From positions 372,001 to 436,000 of the forward strand of contig NZ_OY787464.1 in the NCBI RefSeq assembly GCF_963678845.1: a DNA stretch of 64,000 bases. The letters are read 5' to 3'. This document shows, in pieces, positions 9,284 to 18,735 of the stretch (position 1 is the stretch's first letter; each line of letters begins with the position of its first letter). Below the pieces are notes generated by a model. The model had not been told where the DNA came from. It saw only the letters and a program-made list of their open reading frames with translations, and searched no databases. Origin of the DNA: an uncultured Bacteroides sp. (GTDB lineage: Bacteria; Bacteroidota; Bacteroidia; Bacteroidales; Bacteroidaceae). The translations under genes and the position numbers were made by a program.

Positions 9284-9328
9284 AAAAACAGCCTTTAAAA
9301 AGCATTTGAATACTCTTTAAAGGCTGTT
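9284..9328 (-). terminator. Rho-independent terminator of fucO
   Basis: AACAGCCTTTAAA (9287-9299) pairs with TTTAAAGGCTGTT (9316-9328). Read on the minus strand it is followed by TTTTTATTT. It lies about 40 bp after the fucO stop. Confidence 0.85.
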
Positions 9329-9366
9329 GTATCTTAACAAGATACTATCGTAGAACTTTGCTATTT

Positions 9367-10521
9367 TTAGAAAGCTATATGATAAATCTTTTCGATATCT
9401 TCCACTGAAGTTGTACGAGGATTACCACCAGTACAGACATCATTGAAGGCAGCTACAGAAAGATCATGAAGATCTTCTTCCTTCACTCCAATTTCATGTA
9501 ATTTCTGAGGGATGTTGATGCTGATTGACAATGCTTTCACTGCTTCAATAGCAGCTTTCACACCTTCTTCGCAAGTCATTCCTTCTACGTTTACGCCCAT
9601 TGCTTTTGCAATCTCTTTGTATTTAGGAGCAGCAGCAGATTCTGCATTGTATTCCATAACGTAAGGTAAAAGCAAAGCGTTAGCAACACCGTGAGGAGTA
9701 TCATAGAAAGCGCCCAATGGGTGAGCCATTGAGTGAACAATACCCAAACCTACGTTTGAGAATCCCATACCAGCAAAATACTGAGCCTGAGACATAGCTT
9801 CACGTGCAACGGTATCTTTTCCATTTTCCACAGCAGCTTTCAGGTTCTGAGAAATCATTTCAATTGCTTTGATTTCGAACATATCACTCATGGCCCATGC
9901 GCCTGGAGTAATATAACTCTCAATAGCGTGAGTCAAAGCATCCATACCTGTTGCAGCAGTAAGGCCTTTAGGCATTGAGTACATCAATTCAGGGTCTACA
10001 ATGGCAACAGCAGGAATATCATTAGGATCCACACAAACCATTTTTTTCTTTGCGTCTTCATCAATGATAACGTAGTTGATTGTTACCTCAGCAGCAGTAC
10101 CAGCAGTAGTAGGCAATGCAAAAGTAGGAACAGCCTTATTTTTGGTATTAGCAACACCTTCAAGAGACTTAACGTCGGCGAATTCAGGGTTGTTTACTAC
10201 AATACCAATACCTTTAGCAGTATCTATAGAAGAGCCACCACCCAAGGCAATGATAAAGTCGGCTCCTGATGCTTTGAAAGCACCAACACCATTCTGCACG
10301 TTTGCAATTGTAGGGTTTGCTTTTACGTCACTATATAGTTCGTAAGGAATCTTTGCATCATCAAGAACTTTGATAATTTCTGCAGCAACACCAAACTTAA
10401 TAAGGTCTTTATCTGTTACAAAGAATGCTTTGTTAAATCCACGACGGGCAGCTTCTACAGCAATAACACTTCGGCAACCAGCTCCAAAATAAGAAGTTTC
10501 GTTTAAAATAATTCTATTCAT
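9367..10521 (-). CDS. fucO: Lactaldehyde reductase (iron-dependent alcohol dehydrogenase)
   Basis: Group III iron-dependent dehydrogenase, probably reducing L-lactaldehyde to 1,2-propanediol in anaerobic fucose/rhamnose breakdown. The start is taken at 10521 (MNRIILNETSYFGAG), giving 384 residues, close to known FucO. A longer reading would add an unlikely hydrophobic leader. The NAD-binding GGGSSIDTAKG and the metal-binding residues in MDALTHAIESY and HPLGAFYDTPHG are intact. No fucose genes adjoin it. The AraC regulator on the same strand upstream could control it. Other iron alcohol dehydrogenases are close in sequence, so the substrate is inferred. Confidence 0.88.
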   Translation of the reverse strand: MNRIILNETSYFGAGCRSVIAVEAARRGFNKAFFVTDKDLIKFGVAAEIIKVLDDAKIPYELYSDVKANPTIANVQNGVGAFKASGADFIIALGGGSSIDTAKGIGIVVNNPEFADVKSLEGVANTKNKAVPTFALPTTAGTAAEVTINYVIIDEDAKKKMVCVDPNDIPAVAIVDPELMYSMPKGLTAATGMDALTHAIESYITPGAWAMSDMFEIKAIEMISQNLKAAVENGKDTVAREAMSQAQYFAGMGFSNVGLGIVHSMAHPLGAFYDTPHGVANALLLPYVMEYNAESAAAPKYKEIAKAMGVNVEGMTCEEGVKAAIEAVKALSISINIPQKLHEIGVKEEDLHDLSVAAFNDVCTGGNPRTTSVEDIEKIYHIAF

Positions 10522-10557
10522 AAAGGCATTTTTAATATGAGTTTGTAATTTTGACGC

Positions 10558-10565
10558 CAAAGATA
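10558..10565 (-). promoter_or_regulatory. Candidate -7 element for fucO
   Basis: Minus-strand TATCTTTG is a full consensus match, 37 bp before the chosen start. This supports MNRIIL over the longer in-frame reading, which would begin upstream of this promoter. Confidence 0.5.
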
Positions 10566-10739
10566 GGAAAATAGCTCCGTTATAAATGTACATTAAAAGA
10601 ATAAATTAAAGAAAAAAAATCAGTATTCAAACCGGTACTATTGCTGTTTGAGAGCTATCTATCTGAAGTTCAATTAAAACACTTCCAACAACGTTTATTA
10701 TGCTACACCGTCAATCTAGTTTTATTCAAACACTGAGAT

Positions 10740-11624
10740 TTAAGCCTTACGATATTCACTGGGCGACTTACCACTATGATGTTTAAAATACTTTCCAAAG
10801 AAAGACTGATTGGGAAAACCAAGTTGATCGGCAATCTCCTGTATGGTCTGGGATGATGTTTTTAGGCGGGCCTTTGCTTCCAGAACAACTTGTTCGTCAA
10901 TCCACTCTCCTGCCGACCGGCCGCTTATTTCTTTTATCACCCTTGAAAGGTGTTTAGGGGTAAGAAAAAGCTGATCTGCATAAAAAGTTACGCTTCTTTC
11001 TTTGATAAAATTACGGCTGACCGACAAAAGAAACGACTCAAAAAGTTCTTCTTTTCTTGATCTGAATCTCTTTTCGGGTATATGAGCTTCAAATATACTA
11101 TACAGTTCAACAACCAATGCCCTTATTATATTTTTAGTTATCTCCCTACGATAAACATTATTCGTATTTCGTACCTTTTCCCACAGAAAAGAATGATATT
11201 TCATAACCGATGATACCTCTTCATCAGTTAGTATTGTACATGGATTATTTTTAATATAAAAAAATATAGGAAGAATCCTGTCAAGAGTTACCATTATTTC
11301 ATCCATAAAAACATGAGATAACACAAAAAACAAGCCAGAGAAATCATCATTCATTTCGTGAAGCTGAACTATCTGATCAGGAGTTATTATAATCATATCA
11401 TTCTTTTTCAGCGTATAATCTTTCAGGTTTATTCCCACTTTAGCATATCCGCTCAAGCAAATTGCCATTACACTAAGATCTATCCGGGTTGGATAATCAA
11501 AAATAGGAACATTATCTATATTATTGAATATTGCGAAATCATTATCAATATAATCAGCATCAGGAACTTTATCAAGTGTTGCAAGGTCCCATCGTTGTAT
11601 TTCTTTGTTTTCAATTTGTTCCAT
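10740..11624 (-). CDS. AraC family transcriptional regulator
   Basis: A 294-residue regulator: an N-terminal cupin-like sensor (FAIFNNIDNVPIFDYP onward) and a C-terminal double helix-turn-helix. The latter includes FYADQLFLTPKHLSRVIKE and IQEIADQLGFPNQSFFGKYFKHHSGKSP, the classic AraC signature. The start is the ATG at 11624 (MEQIENKEI); the longer reading lacks support. It is divergent from the RND efflux operon and upstream of fucO on the same strand, so either could be its target. A minus-strand TATATTTG at 11641-11648 is a plausible -7 element. The effector is unknown. Confidence 0.92.
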   Translation of the reverse strand: MEQIENKEIQRWDLATLDKVPDADYIDNDFAIFNNIDNVPIFDYPTRIDLSVMAICLSGYAKVGINLKDYTLKKNDMIIITPDQIVQLHEMNDDFSGLFFVLSHVFMDEIMVTLDRILPIFFYIKNNPCTILTDEEVSSVMKYHSFLWEKVRNTNNVYRREITKNIIRALVVELYSIFEAHIPEKRFRSRKEELFESFLLSVSRNFIKERSVTFYADQLFLTPKHLSRVIKEISGRSAGEWIDEQVVLEAKARLKTSSQTIQEIADQLGFPNQSFFGKYFKHHSGKSPSEYRKA

Positions 11625-11640
11625 ATGTCTTGTTTTAGCG

Positions 11641-11648
11641 CAAATATA
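11641..11648 (-). promoter_or_regulatory. Candidate -7 element for the AraC regulator
   Basis: Minus-strand TATATTTG, 16 bp before the ATG, in the 159-bp gap shared with the divergent efflux operon. Confidence 0.45.
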
Positions 11649-11783
11649 TAATAAAAATATCATTTCAAGGTATACAATGCGACAAATAGAACAATTAAGG
11701 GGTATTCAGGAACTTTCAATCATTAAGTTAACTCCTCAACTTTGCAAAGAATTTAGGATCAATAGTATAATAAATAACATGGT

Positions 11784-12812
11784 ATGAAAAAAAGAGAACA
11801 AGTATTCGCATTTGCGTTGCTATTATTGCTAGTTAGTTGTAAAGGTAAAAAGGAAGAAGCAGCAGCCGAAGAGGTTATTCCGGTAAAAGTCGAAACAGTA
11901 TCGATGTCTACTTCTACAGGAGAGCATAACTATGTGGGAACAGTTGAAGAGAACACAGGCTCATCTCTAAGTTTCTCGGTGATGGGAACAGTAGAAAAGG
12001 TTTTGGTATCGGAAGGACAGAGTGTTTCAAAGGGACAACTGCTTGCTGTTCTCAATAAAGCTACATTGATGAATTCATACAATGTTGCAAATTCCTCTTT
12101 GAAACAAGCTCAGGATGCGTACAAACGTTTGACACAGTTGCATGAGAGTGGCAGTTTGCCGGAAATAAAGTATGTAGAGATTCAGACTAAACTGCAGCAA
12201 GCACAATCTGAGGAAAGCATTGCGAAAAAAAGTCTGCATGATTGCAATCTGTATGCTCCTTTTAGCGGAGTCATTGCAAAGAAATCCATTGATGCTGGTA
12301 TGAACGTTGCTCCGGGAATTGAGTCGCTCAAGCTGGTTACTATAGATAAAGTAAACGTGAAGGTTTCCGTTCCGGAAAATGAGATTGCACGTGTAAAAAA
12401 GGGGGCAACTGCTCAGATTAACGTGGCTGCGTTGAATCATAAATCATTTGAAGGCAAGATAGACGAAAAGGGAGTAATTGCCAATCCTCTTTCACATACT
12501 TACGAAGTTAAAGTAAAACTGAGTAATCCTCGACGTGAACTGATGCCGGGAATGGTTTGTGAAGTATTTATTTCATCGCCCGACCAGCAGCAAGGTGGTA
12601 TTCTTGTTCCAAACAGTGCCATTCAGATTATTGATACAGGCGAACGCTTTGTTTGGCTGGCAAAGAACAGTAAAGCCACAAGAAAAATCGTGGGAACTGG
12701 TGCTCTGACCAACCAGGGGGTTGTTGTAACCAGTGGATTATCGTCTGGCGATCAGGTTATCATTGAAGGGAATCAGAAAGTAAGTGAAGGAATGAAAATT
12801 ACAGTGAAATGA
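11784..12812 (+). CDS. RND efflux periplasmic adaptor (membrane fusion protein), lipoprotein
   Basis: Links the inner-membrane pump to the outer-membrane channel. The 342-residue protein has a lipoprotein signal with lipobox LVSC (MKKREQVFAFALLLLLVSCKGKK). A biotinyl-lipoyl-like half (GTVEKVLVSEGQSVSKGQLLAVL), a coiled-coil hairpin (about residues 95-150), the second lipoyl half (CNLYAPFSGVIAKKSIDAGMNV) and a beta-barrel follow. It overlaps the pump gene by 4 bp (ATGA), indicating coupling. A near-consensus -7 (CAACTTTG, 11737-11744) precedes it. Exported substrates cannot be predicted. Confidence 0.93.
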   Translation: MKKREQVFAFALLLLLVSCKGKKEEAAAEEVIPVKVETVSMSTSTGEHNYVGTVEENTGSSLSFSVMGTVEKVLVSEGQSVSKGQLLAVLNKATLMNSYNVANSSLKQAQDAYKRLTQLHESGSLPEIKYVEIQTKLQQAQSEESIAKKSLHDCNLYAPFSGVIAKKSIDAGMNVAPGIESLKLVTIDKVNVKVSVPENEIARVKKGATAQINVAALNHKSFEGKIDEKGVIANPLSHTYEVKVKLSNPRRELMPGMVCEVFISSPDQQQGGILVPNSAIQIIDTGERFVWLAKNSKATRKIVGTGALTNQGVVVTSGLSSGDQVIIEGNQKVSEGMKITVK

Positions 12813-15800
12813 GTAAGAGAAAAATAAATATAGTAGAATTGGCCATGAGGCACCGACAGATCGTGATTCTGATTGCGTCGTTGCTCGTGATGTTCGGGGT
12901 TTATTCACTTACAGTAATGCCCAAACAGGAATTCCCTGTTTTCACTATCCGTCAGGGATTGGTTATTGGCGTTTATCCGGGGGCCACATCGGCTGAAGTT
13001 GAGGAACAACTGGCCAAGCCTTTGGAGAAATTCATCTTCACCTATAAGGAAGTGAAGAAGAAAAAAACTTATTCCACCTCTAAAGACGGAATGGTGATTG
13101 TTAATGTGGAACTTAATGACGATGTAAAGAATAAGGATGAGTTCTGGTCTAAATTCAAACATGGACTAGAAGGATTCAAAGCACAGTTGCCTTCAGGGGT
13201 TGTGGCTTTGATGGCCAATGATGACTTTGGTGATACTTCGGCATTGCTTATAACTCTGGAATCTGAGGATAAAACATACCGCGAACTGGAAAAGTATCTG
13301 GAAGAGTTACAGAACAGATTGCGTCGTATAGACGCGGTATCCAATCTTCGAAGTTATGGGTTACAGAAAGAACAAATCAGCATTTATATAGAACAGGAAA
13401 AACTAGCTGCTTACGGCATCAGCTCTACTACGCTTGCCGCTAATCTGTTCTCTCAGGGATTTACCTCCATGAGCGGAGCCGTTGACAACAAGAATTTCGT
13501 AGCACCGATACATATCTCCGAGACTTATAAAACGGAAAGAGATGTAGCTGAACAGATTATTTATTCCGATCCAACAGGTCATGTTATCCGGTTGAAGGAT
13601 GTGGCTCGTGTGGTGCGTGAATATCCAGATCCGGATTCTTATATAAAGAATAACGGGAAAAAGTGTATTCTGCTGTCTATGGAAATGAGAACTGGAAATA
13701 ACGTTGTTCAGCTCGGAAAGGATGTAAACAAAGTGCTTGAGGAATATCAAAAGGAACTACCCAAGAGTGTGAGTATTTACCGCATAGCCGACCTATCAAA
13801 AGTGGTGGGAGATTCTGTATTCAACTTCCTGAAGGAACTAATGATTGCCATTGGTGCTGTTATCATTGTCATAATGTGTTTACTCCCTATGCGGGTTGCT
13901 TCCGTTGCTGCGTCAACAATTCCTATATCCATATTCATATCGCTGGGATTGTTTTATGCATTCGGTATTGAGCTTAATACGGTAACTCTTGCAGCATTGA
14001 TTGTAACGCTGGGAATGATTGTGGACAATTCTATTGTTATTATAGATAGCTATCTGGAACATCTGGACGAAGGAATGTCGCGCTGGCACGCTTCCGTTAT
14101 GAGTGCCATGAAGTTGTTCAAGTCCATCTTCTCTGCCACGTTGGCTATCAGTATTACATTCTTTCCGTTTCTTATTACCACAACGGGAATGTACAATGAC
14201 TTCCTGAAGGTATTCCCCTGGTCTATCAGTATTATCCTCGGTATATCTTTGTTGGTAGCTATGCTTTTGGTTCCTTACATGCAGTATTTCTTTATAACCA
14301 AAGGATTGAAACATGATAACGAAGGAAAGAAAGAAAAGAAAAGTCTGTTAGACCTGATGCAGAAAAAGTATGAAATATTGCTCGACAAGTGTTTCAAGCA
14401 TCCGTGGATTACATTAAGTGCCGGAGTGATAACCGTAGTTACGGGATGTTTATTGTTCAGTACCTTGCCGCAACGACTGATGCCTGTTGCCGAACGTGAT
14501 CAGTTTGCTGTGGAATTCTATTTGCCTAAAGGAACAGCGATTGAACAAACTGCAGCTGTAGTTGGTAAGCTTGAAACCATAATGAAGAAAGATAAACGAA
14601 TAGTCTCTATCACTTCATTTCTTGGCGAGGGTTCACCCCGTTTTCATTCTTTGTATGCGCCCAATATGCCTGGAAGCAACTATGCACAGTATATTGTAAA
14701 CACAGTTTCGCCGGAAGCAACAGTAGAATTGCTGGACGAGCTGACCGAAAAATATTCAAACTATTTCCCCAATACCTACGTTCGTTTCAAACAGTTGGAC
14801 TATTCTGATGCACGATCTCCCATTGAAGTGAGATTGAGTGGCGATAGCCTGAAGGATTTAAATAAAGCCGGAGAAAAAGTACTGCTTACATTAAGAAACA
14901 TGGACGGTTTATCTTTGGTACGTCCTAATTTTGAGGAGCAAACACCGGGCGCAATGATCAAAATTGATAATGATGAAGCCAATCGTCTTGGTATCAGCAA
15001 ATCTCTGGTAGCAGCAAACATGGCCATGCGCTTTGGTTCGGGCATTCCACTTACCACCTTGTGGGACGGAGATTATCCGATGCAGGTTAAGCTGAAAGCT
15101 GAAAGAAAAGCAGATCCTAACTTTGAAGATCTGGGCAATGAATATGTTCAGTCTATTGTTCCGGGAGTATCTGTACCTCTTCGTCAGATAGCCAAAATAG
15201 TTCCCGACTGGACTGAAGGACAGATTGTCCGTAGAAATGGAGTGAGAACCCTCTCAATCAATGCCGATGTAAAAAGGGGTGTAAACACAACCGCTATGGC
15301 TGCTAAGGTTGAAAAGAGGCTTGAAAATGTTAGCCTGCCTAAAGGTGTAACACTGAGCATGGGAGGACAGAAAGAATCAGATCAGGAAACTCTTCCTCAG
15401 ATTATAGCGGCACTACTTATTGCCATAGTGATTATCTTCTTTATACTCTTATTTCATTTCAGAAAGATAAATCTGGCATTGCTCATCCTTATATCTATGA
15501 CACTAACCATCTTCGGAGCGGCAATAGGTGTTCTGATAATGGGGCAGGATGTTAGTATGACGGGAATTCTTGGTATTGTGAGTCTGATGGGTATCCTTGT
15601 AAGAAATGGAATTATCATGCTCGATTATGCGGAAGAGCTAAGAAACAAGCACAAACTTCCGGTATATGAGGCTGCTATTGAGGCAGGAAAACGCCGTATG
15701 CGCCCTATCTTCCTCACATCTGCCGCAGCATCAATGGGTGTAATACCTATGATTATAAGCAACAGTCCGCTTTGGGGACCAATGGGTACAGTTATCTGCT

Positions 15801-15901
15801 TCGGAACATTGATATCAATGGTGCTGGTTGTAACGGTTCTACCTGTTGCTTACTGGCTTATTTTCAGAGGAAATAACAAAGGAATTGTATCGCCTGAATA
15901 A
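12809..15901 (+). CDS. RND efflux transporter permease subunit
   Basis: Inner-membrane proton-driven exporter of 1030 residues, the usual RND length. It has two repeats of six membrane helices and two large periplasmic loops. The first helix region contains VMFGVYSLTVMPKQEFP. TM4 carries LGMIVDNSIVIID, so of the two adjacent proton-relay aspartates of AcrB the first is kept and the second is Asn. The C-terminal half has LMGILVRNGIIMLDYAEE and GMRP-like KRRMRPIFLTSAA. It is the middle gene of adaptor-pump-channel. HAE-type rather than metal (CzcA) type is likely. Substrate unknown. Confidence 0.95.
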   Translation: MSKRKINIVELAMRHRQIVILIASLLVMFGVYSLTVMPKQEFPVFTIRQGLVIGVYPGATSAEVEEQLAKPLEKFIFTYKEVKKKKTYSTSKDGMVIVNVELNDDVKNKDEFWSKFKHGLEGFKAQLPSGVVALMANDDFGDTSALLITLESEDKTYRELEKYLEELQNRLRRIDAVSNLRSYGLQKEQISIYIEQEKLAAYGISSTTLAANLFSQGFTSMSGAVDNKNFVAPIHISETYKTERDVAEQIIYSDPTGHVIRLKDVARVVREYPDPDSYIKNNGKKCILLSMEMRTGNNVVQLGKDVNKVLEEYQKELPKSVSIYRIADLSKVVGDSVFNFLKELMIAIGAVIIVIMCLLPMRVASVAASTIPISIFISLGLFYAFGIELNTVTLAALIVTLGMIVDNSIVIIDSYLEHLDEGMSRWHASVMSAMKLFKSIFSATLAISITFFPFLITTTGMYNDFLKVFPWSISIILGISLLVAMLLVPYMQYFFITKGLKHDNEGKKEKKSLLDLMQKKYEILLDKCFKHPWITLSAGVITVVTGCLLFSTLPQRLMPVAERDQFAVEFYLPKGTAIEQTAAVVGKLETIMKKDKRIVSITSFLGEGSPRFHSLYAPNMPGSNYAQYIVNTVSPEATVELLDELTEKYSNYFPNTYVRFKQLDYSDARSPIEVRLSGDSLKDLNKAGEKVLLTLRNMDGLSLVRPNFEEQTPGAMIKIDNDEANRLGISKSLVAANMAMRFGSGIPLTTLWDGDYPMQVKLKAERKADPNFEDLGNEYVQSIVPGVSVPLRQIAKIVPDWTEGQIVRRNGVRTLSINADVKRGVNTTAMAAKVEKRLENVSLPKGVTLSMGGQKESDQETLPQIIAALLIAIVIIFFILLFHFRKINLALLILISMTLTIFGAAIGVLIMGQDVSMTGILGIVSLMGILVRNGIIMLDYAEELRNKHKLPVYEAAIEAGKRRMRPIFLTSAAASMGVIPMIISNSPLWGPMGTVICFGTLISMVLVVTVLPVAYWLIFRGNNKGIVSPE

Positions 15902-15910
15902 TGGTCAGAA

Positions 15911-15982
15911 TTTATTCCTCAATGGATTTTATCTATTGAGGAATAAATCAACAACCATTGGCGAATAAATAAAAATTATTCG
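15911..15982 (+). other. Two hairpins between pump and channel genes
   Basis: TTTATTCCTCAAT (15911-15923) pairs perfectly with ATTGAGGAATAAA (15935-15947), 10 bp after the pump stop. A weaker CGAATAA/TTATTCG hairpin follows at 15962-15982. Neither has a U-tract directly after, so an mRNA-stability or partial attenuation element is more likely than a full terminator. Confidence 0.5.
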
Positions 15983-16010
15983 AGTATAAATTTCTAGATA
16001 AGATTAATTA

Positions 16011-17282
16011 ATGAAAAAGAAAAATATAGCACTCCTAAGTCTTTTCCTGCTAAGCGGATTAAGCATCTCTGCTCAAGACGTGCTCACGCTGGAACAATGC
16101 AAGAAACTGGCCCTGGAGAACAACGTGAAAATAAGAAATGCCCGATTGGAACAGAGCGCTTCCAATGAAACAAAAAAAGAGGCTTTCACAAACTATTTCC
16201 CTGTGGTGAGTGCCACGGGAGGCGGATTCAATGCCAATAAAGGAATAATTGCCATTGATTTTGCGGGAATGAGTATGTCAATGCTAAAAAGTGGAGTTAT
16301 TGGCGGGGTAACTGCCACACAGCCTGTCTATGCCGGCGGAAAAATAGTAAATGGGAACAAACTGGCTCAGCTTGGCACTGAAGTAAGCGGATATCAAAAG
16401 AAACTTTCAGAAGATGAAGTATCGGTTACTGCCGAGCAGTATTATTGGCAAATTGTTTCTCTGCAAGAAAAGATGAAGACTATTCAGATTGTTGAGAAGA
16501 TGCTTGAAAATCTGCACAAGGATGTTACTGCTTCTTACAAAGCCGGAACAACTAACAAGAACGATGTATTGAGAGTTGAACTTAAGCAAAACGAAATTGC
16601 GAGCAATAAGTTGAAAGTGGAAAATGGTCTTTCAATCTCAAAACTAGCCTTATGCCAGTATATGGGCATTGCATCAAAAGATTTTGTTACGGACACAACT
16701 GCTTTCAGTTCTTTGGCATCTCCGCTGGAATATAAAGTAAACCACGAAGAGACATTGCGTAACCGTACAGAATATAAATTGCTGGATAAGAATGTAGAGG
16801 CTAATCGACTTCAGACAAAAATTAAAATCGGAGAATATATGCCTCAGGTTGCAGTTGGTGCAGGATATATGTATAATCATCTAATGGATAAAAATAGCAG
16901 CTTCGGCATTCTTTACACCACAGTTTCGGTACCAATATCCGGATGGTGGGGCGGTTCTCATGCCATAAAAAAGCAAAAGCTGAATGAGAAAATGGCCGAG
17001 AACGATAAGCAAAACAATAGCGAATTGCTTATTATTCAGATGCAGCAACTGTGGAATGAGCTGGAAGAGGCTTATAAACAAGTTAATCTGGCTGAGAAAT
17101 CCGTGCAGTCATCTAGTGAAAACCTTCGGTTGAATAATGATTTCTACAAAGCCGGAACTGTTGCTTTAAATGATTTACTGGATGCTGAGACTCTTTTACA
17201 GCAAAGCAGGGATCAGAATACCGAAGCAAGGGTTAATTACCTGGTAAAGAAAACCAAGTATATGCAAGCAACAGGAAGATAA
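16011..17282 (+). CDS. TolC family outer-membrane efflux protein
   Basis: Outer-membrane channel of the tripartite pump. 423 residues with signal peptide (MKKKNIALLSLFLLSGLSISAQ) and two OEP repeats rich in long alpha-helices: LTLEQCKKLALENNVKIRNARLEQ begins the first. The second repeat ends with FYKAGTVALNDLLDAETLLQQSRDQ and a YLVKKTKYMQATG C-terminus, standard for the family. It lies 109 bp after the pump gene behind two hairpins and is followed by a strong terminator, closing the operon. Confidence 0.93.
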   Translation: MKKKNIALLSLFLLSGLSISAQDVLTLEQCKKLALENNVKIRNARLEQSASNETKKEAFTNYFPVVSATGGGFNANKGIIAIDFAGMSMSMLKSGVIGGVTATQPVYAGGKIVNGNKLAQLGTEVSGYQKKLSEDEVSVTAEQYYWQIVSLQEKMKTIQIVEKMLENLHKDVTASYKAGTTNKNDVLRVELKQNEIASNKLKVENGLSISKLALCQYMGIASKDFVTDTTAFSSLASPLEYKVNHEETLRNRTEYKLLDKNVEANRLQTKIKIGEYMPQVAVGAGYMYNHLMDKNSSFGILYTTVSVPISGWWGGSHAIKKQKLNEKMAENDKQNNSELLIIQMQQLWNELEEAYKQVNLAEKSVQSSSENLRLNNDFYKAGTVALNDLLDAETLLQQSRDQNTEARVNYLVKKTKYMQATGR

Positions 17283-17320
17283 TTCTTTTCAGCTGATATT
17301 ATAATACATATCAGATATGT

Positions 17321-17365
17321 AAGAGCCATTTCGCACTCTATTATTAGTGCCGGAATGGCTCTTTT
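17321..17365 (+). terminator. Rho-independent terminator of the RND efflux operon
   Basis: AAGAGCCATT (17321-17330) pairs with AATGGCTCTT (17354-17363), with an inner GCAC/GTGC pair, followed by TTTT. It lies 38 bp after the TolC-family stop. Confidence 0.85.
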
Positions 17366-17780
17366 GCATTATAGGATCAGGATGCATATTCTATGTTCAC
17401 TCCTCACTCTCCCCTATCTCAAAAAATATGGTTTGAATTTATTCTGAATACTAAAATTCCTTACAGGAAATAGATTCTGTTAATCCATAGATTAAGGCGT
17501 AATTCAATATACGTCACCTTTAACAACAACATTATCAAGACTTTAAACAGAACCTAAAAACGAAACAGATTATCATCCAAAAAAAGAAAAACAAAAGGTT
17601 GTTTTGGAGGGGGTAACAGGGTCTCTCCTTCTGAGACGCCGTGATAGCCGCAGTGCTAAATTTTAGCACGGGACATATAAAAGAAGTTTTCTACAGAGTT
17701 TGTCACCACAACATAAATTATATATACATCCAAACGAAACGAATCAGACGGGGTAATATTTCTCCTTATCGTATGCTAGC
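17366..17780. other. Gene-free gap between two convergent terminators
   Basis: No credible gene is seen. Around 17605-17670 the sequence is richer in G+C than its surroundings. It contains two small dyads, GTCTC/GAGAC (17621-17637) and GTGCTAAA/TTTAGCAC (17653-17669, one-base centre). The rest is AT-rich. A structured RNA or protein-binding site is possible but unsupported. Confidence 0.35.
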
Positions 17781-17827
17781 AAAAAAATAGCCTTTAATCA
17801 GCATTCTAATACTGAATAAAGGCTATT
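17781..17827 (-). terminator. Rho-independent terminator of the atp operon
   Basis: AATAGCCTTTAATCAG (17786-17801) pairs with CTGAATAAAGGCTATT (17812-17827) with one mismatch. On the minus strand it ends in a run of seven T. It lies 24 bp after the atpG stop. Confidence 0.9.
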
Positions 17828-17851
17828 CCTATAAAGCTATATTTTTAATAT

Positions 17852-18727
17852 CTACTTAAACGAACCTCCGATAATATCAAGCAGCTCATTAGTAATGGCC
17901 TGCTGACGGGATTTATTGTACAATACAGTTAAATCCTGAATTATTTCATTCGCATTATCAGTAGCAATCTGCATAGCCATTGTACGTGCAGCGTGCTCTG
18001 ATGCATTTGAATCAAGCAACGCAGTATACAATCTCAAGCCAAGAACCTGAGGAACCAAAGTAGCAATCAGCGCCTCTTTTGATGGCTCAAAGATATAATC
18101 CAAAGCCCATTGGTGATCAGTTGTTACCTCTTCTTCTACAGATAAGTCTACAGGCAGGTAATTCTCACGAGTCAGAATCTGTGAAGCTGTGTTCTTAAAA
18201 TGATGATAAAGCAGTTCTACCTTATCAATTTCTTTATCAGCAAACAGCTTCATCAAATTATTAGCCAGGTCAAACGAATCCTTATAGGAAGGTTTATCTG
18301 CCATCTCGAGGAATTCTCCGGCAACGATCAGCCCTTCTTTCTTTGCTTCGTGAGCAATTTTCTTGCCCACAGCAAAAATCAGAATGTTTTCCTTGCCAAC
18401 TGTAGATTCATATCCTTCCACCATCAAATTCAACTGGCGGGCCACGTTTGCATTGTAGGCACCACAAAGAGATGAATTAGATGAAAAAGCAACTATTGCT
18501 ACCTTTTTTATCGGACGAGTCGCAATGTAAGGTGATTGAATATCGGCTTCATTTGAGAGGAAAGCCGTTAGCATGGCATGCAGCTTCTTCTCGTAAGGAA
18601 GCATATTCACGATAGAATTTTGAGCACGGTGCAACTTAGCCGAAGCTACCATTTTCATGGCAGACGTAATCTTCCTGGTACTGTTAACCGATGCTATTCT
18701 TCCTTTTACTTCTTTTAGTGATGCCAT
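17852..18727 (-). CDS. atpG: ATP synthase F1 gamma subunit
   Basis: Central rotor shaft of F1, coupling c-ring rotation to catalysis. 291 residues, normal length. The N-terminal helix MASLKEVKGRIASVNSTRKITSAMKMVA and the C-terminal helix (ARTMAMQIATDNANEIIQDLTVLYNKSRQQAITNELLDIIGG) that form the coiled-coil shaft are both present. It is the last gene of the operon, 8 bp after atpA, and is followed by a strong terminator. Confidence 0.98.
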   Translation of the reverse strand: MASLKEVKGRIASVNSTRKITSAMKMVASAKLHRAQNSIVNMLPYEKKLHAMLTAFLSNEADIQSPYIATRPIKKVAIVAFSSNSSLCGAYNANVARQLNLMVEGYESTVGKENILIFAVGKKIAHEAKKEGLIVAGEFLEMADKPSYKDSFDLANNLMKLFADKEIDKVELLYHHFKNTASQILTRENYLPVDLSVEEEVTTDHQWALDYIFEPSKEALIATLVPQVLGLRLYTALLDSNASEHAARTMAMQIATDNANEIIQDLTVLYNKSRQQAITNELLDIIGGSFK

Positions 18728-18735
18728 ATTTCCTC

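Noticed and set aside
11605..11787. 60-residue plus-strand frame ending at the adaptor gene start
   Set aside because: Covers the divergent promoter region and the 5' end of the AraC gene; no protein-like composition.
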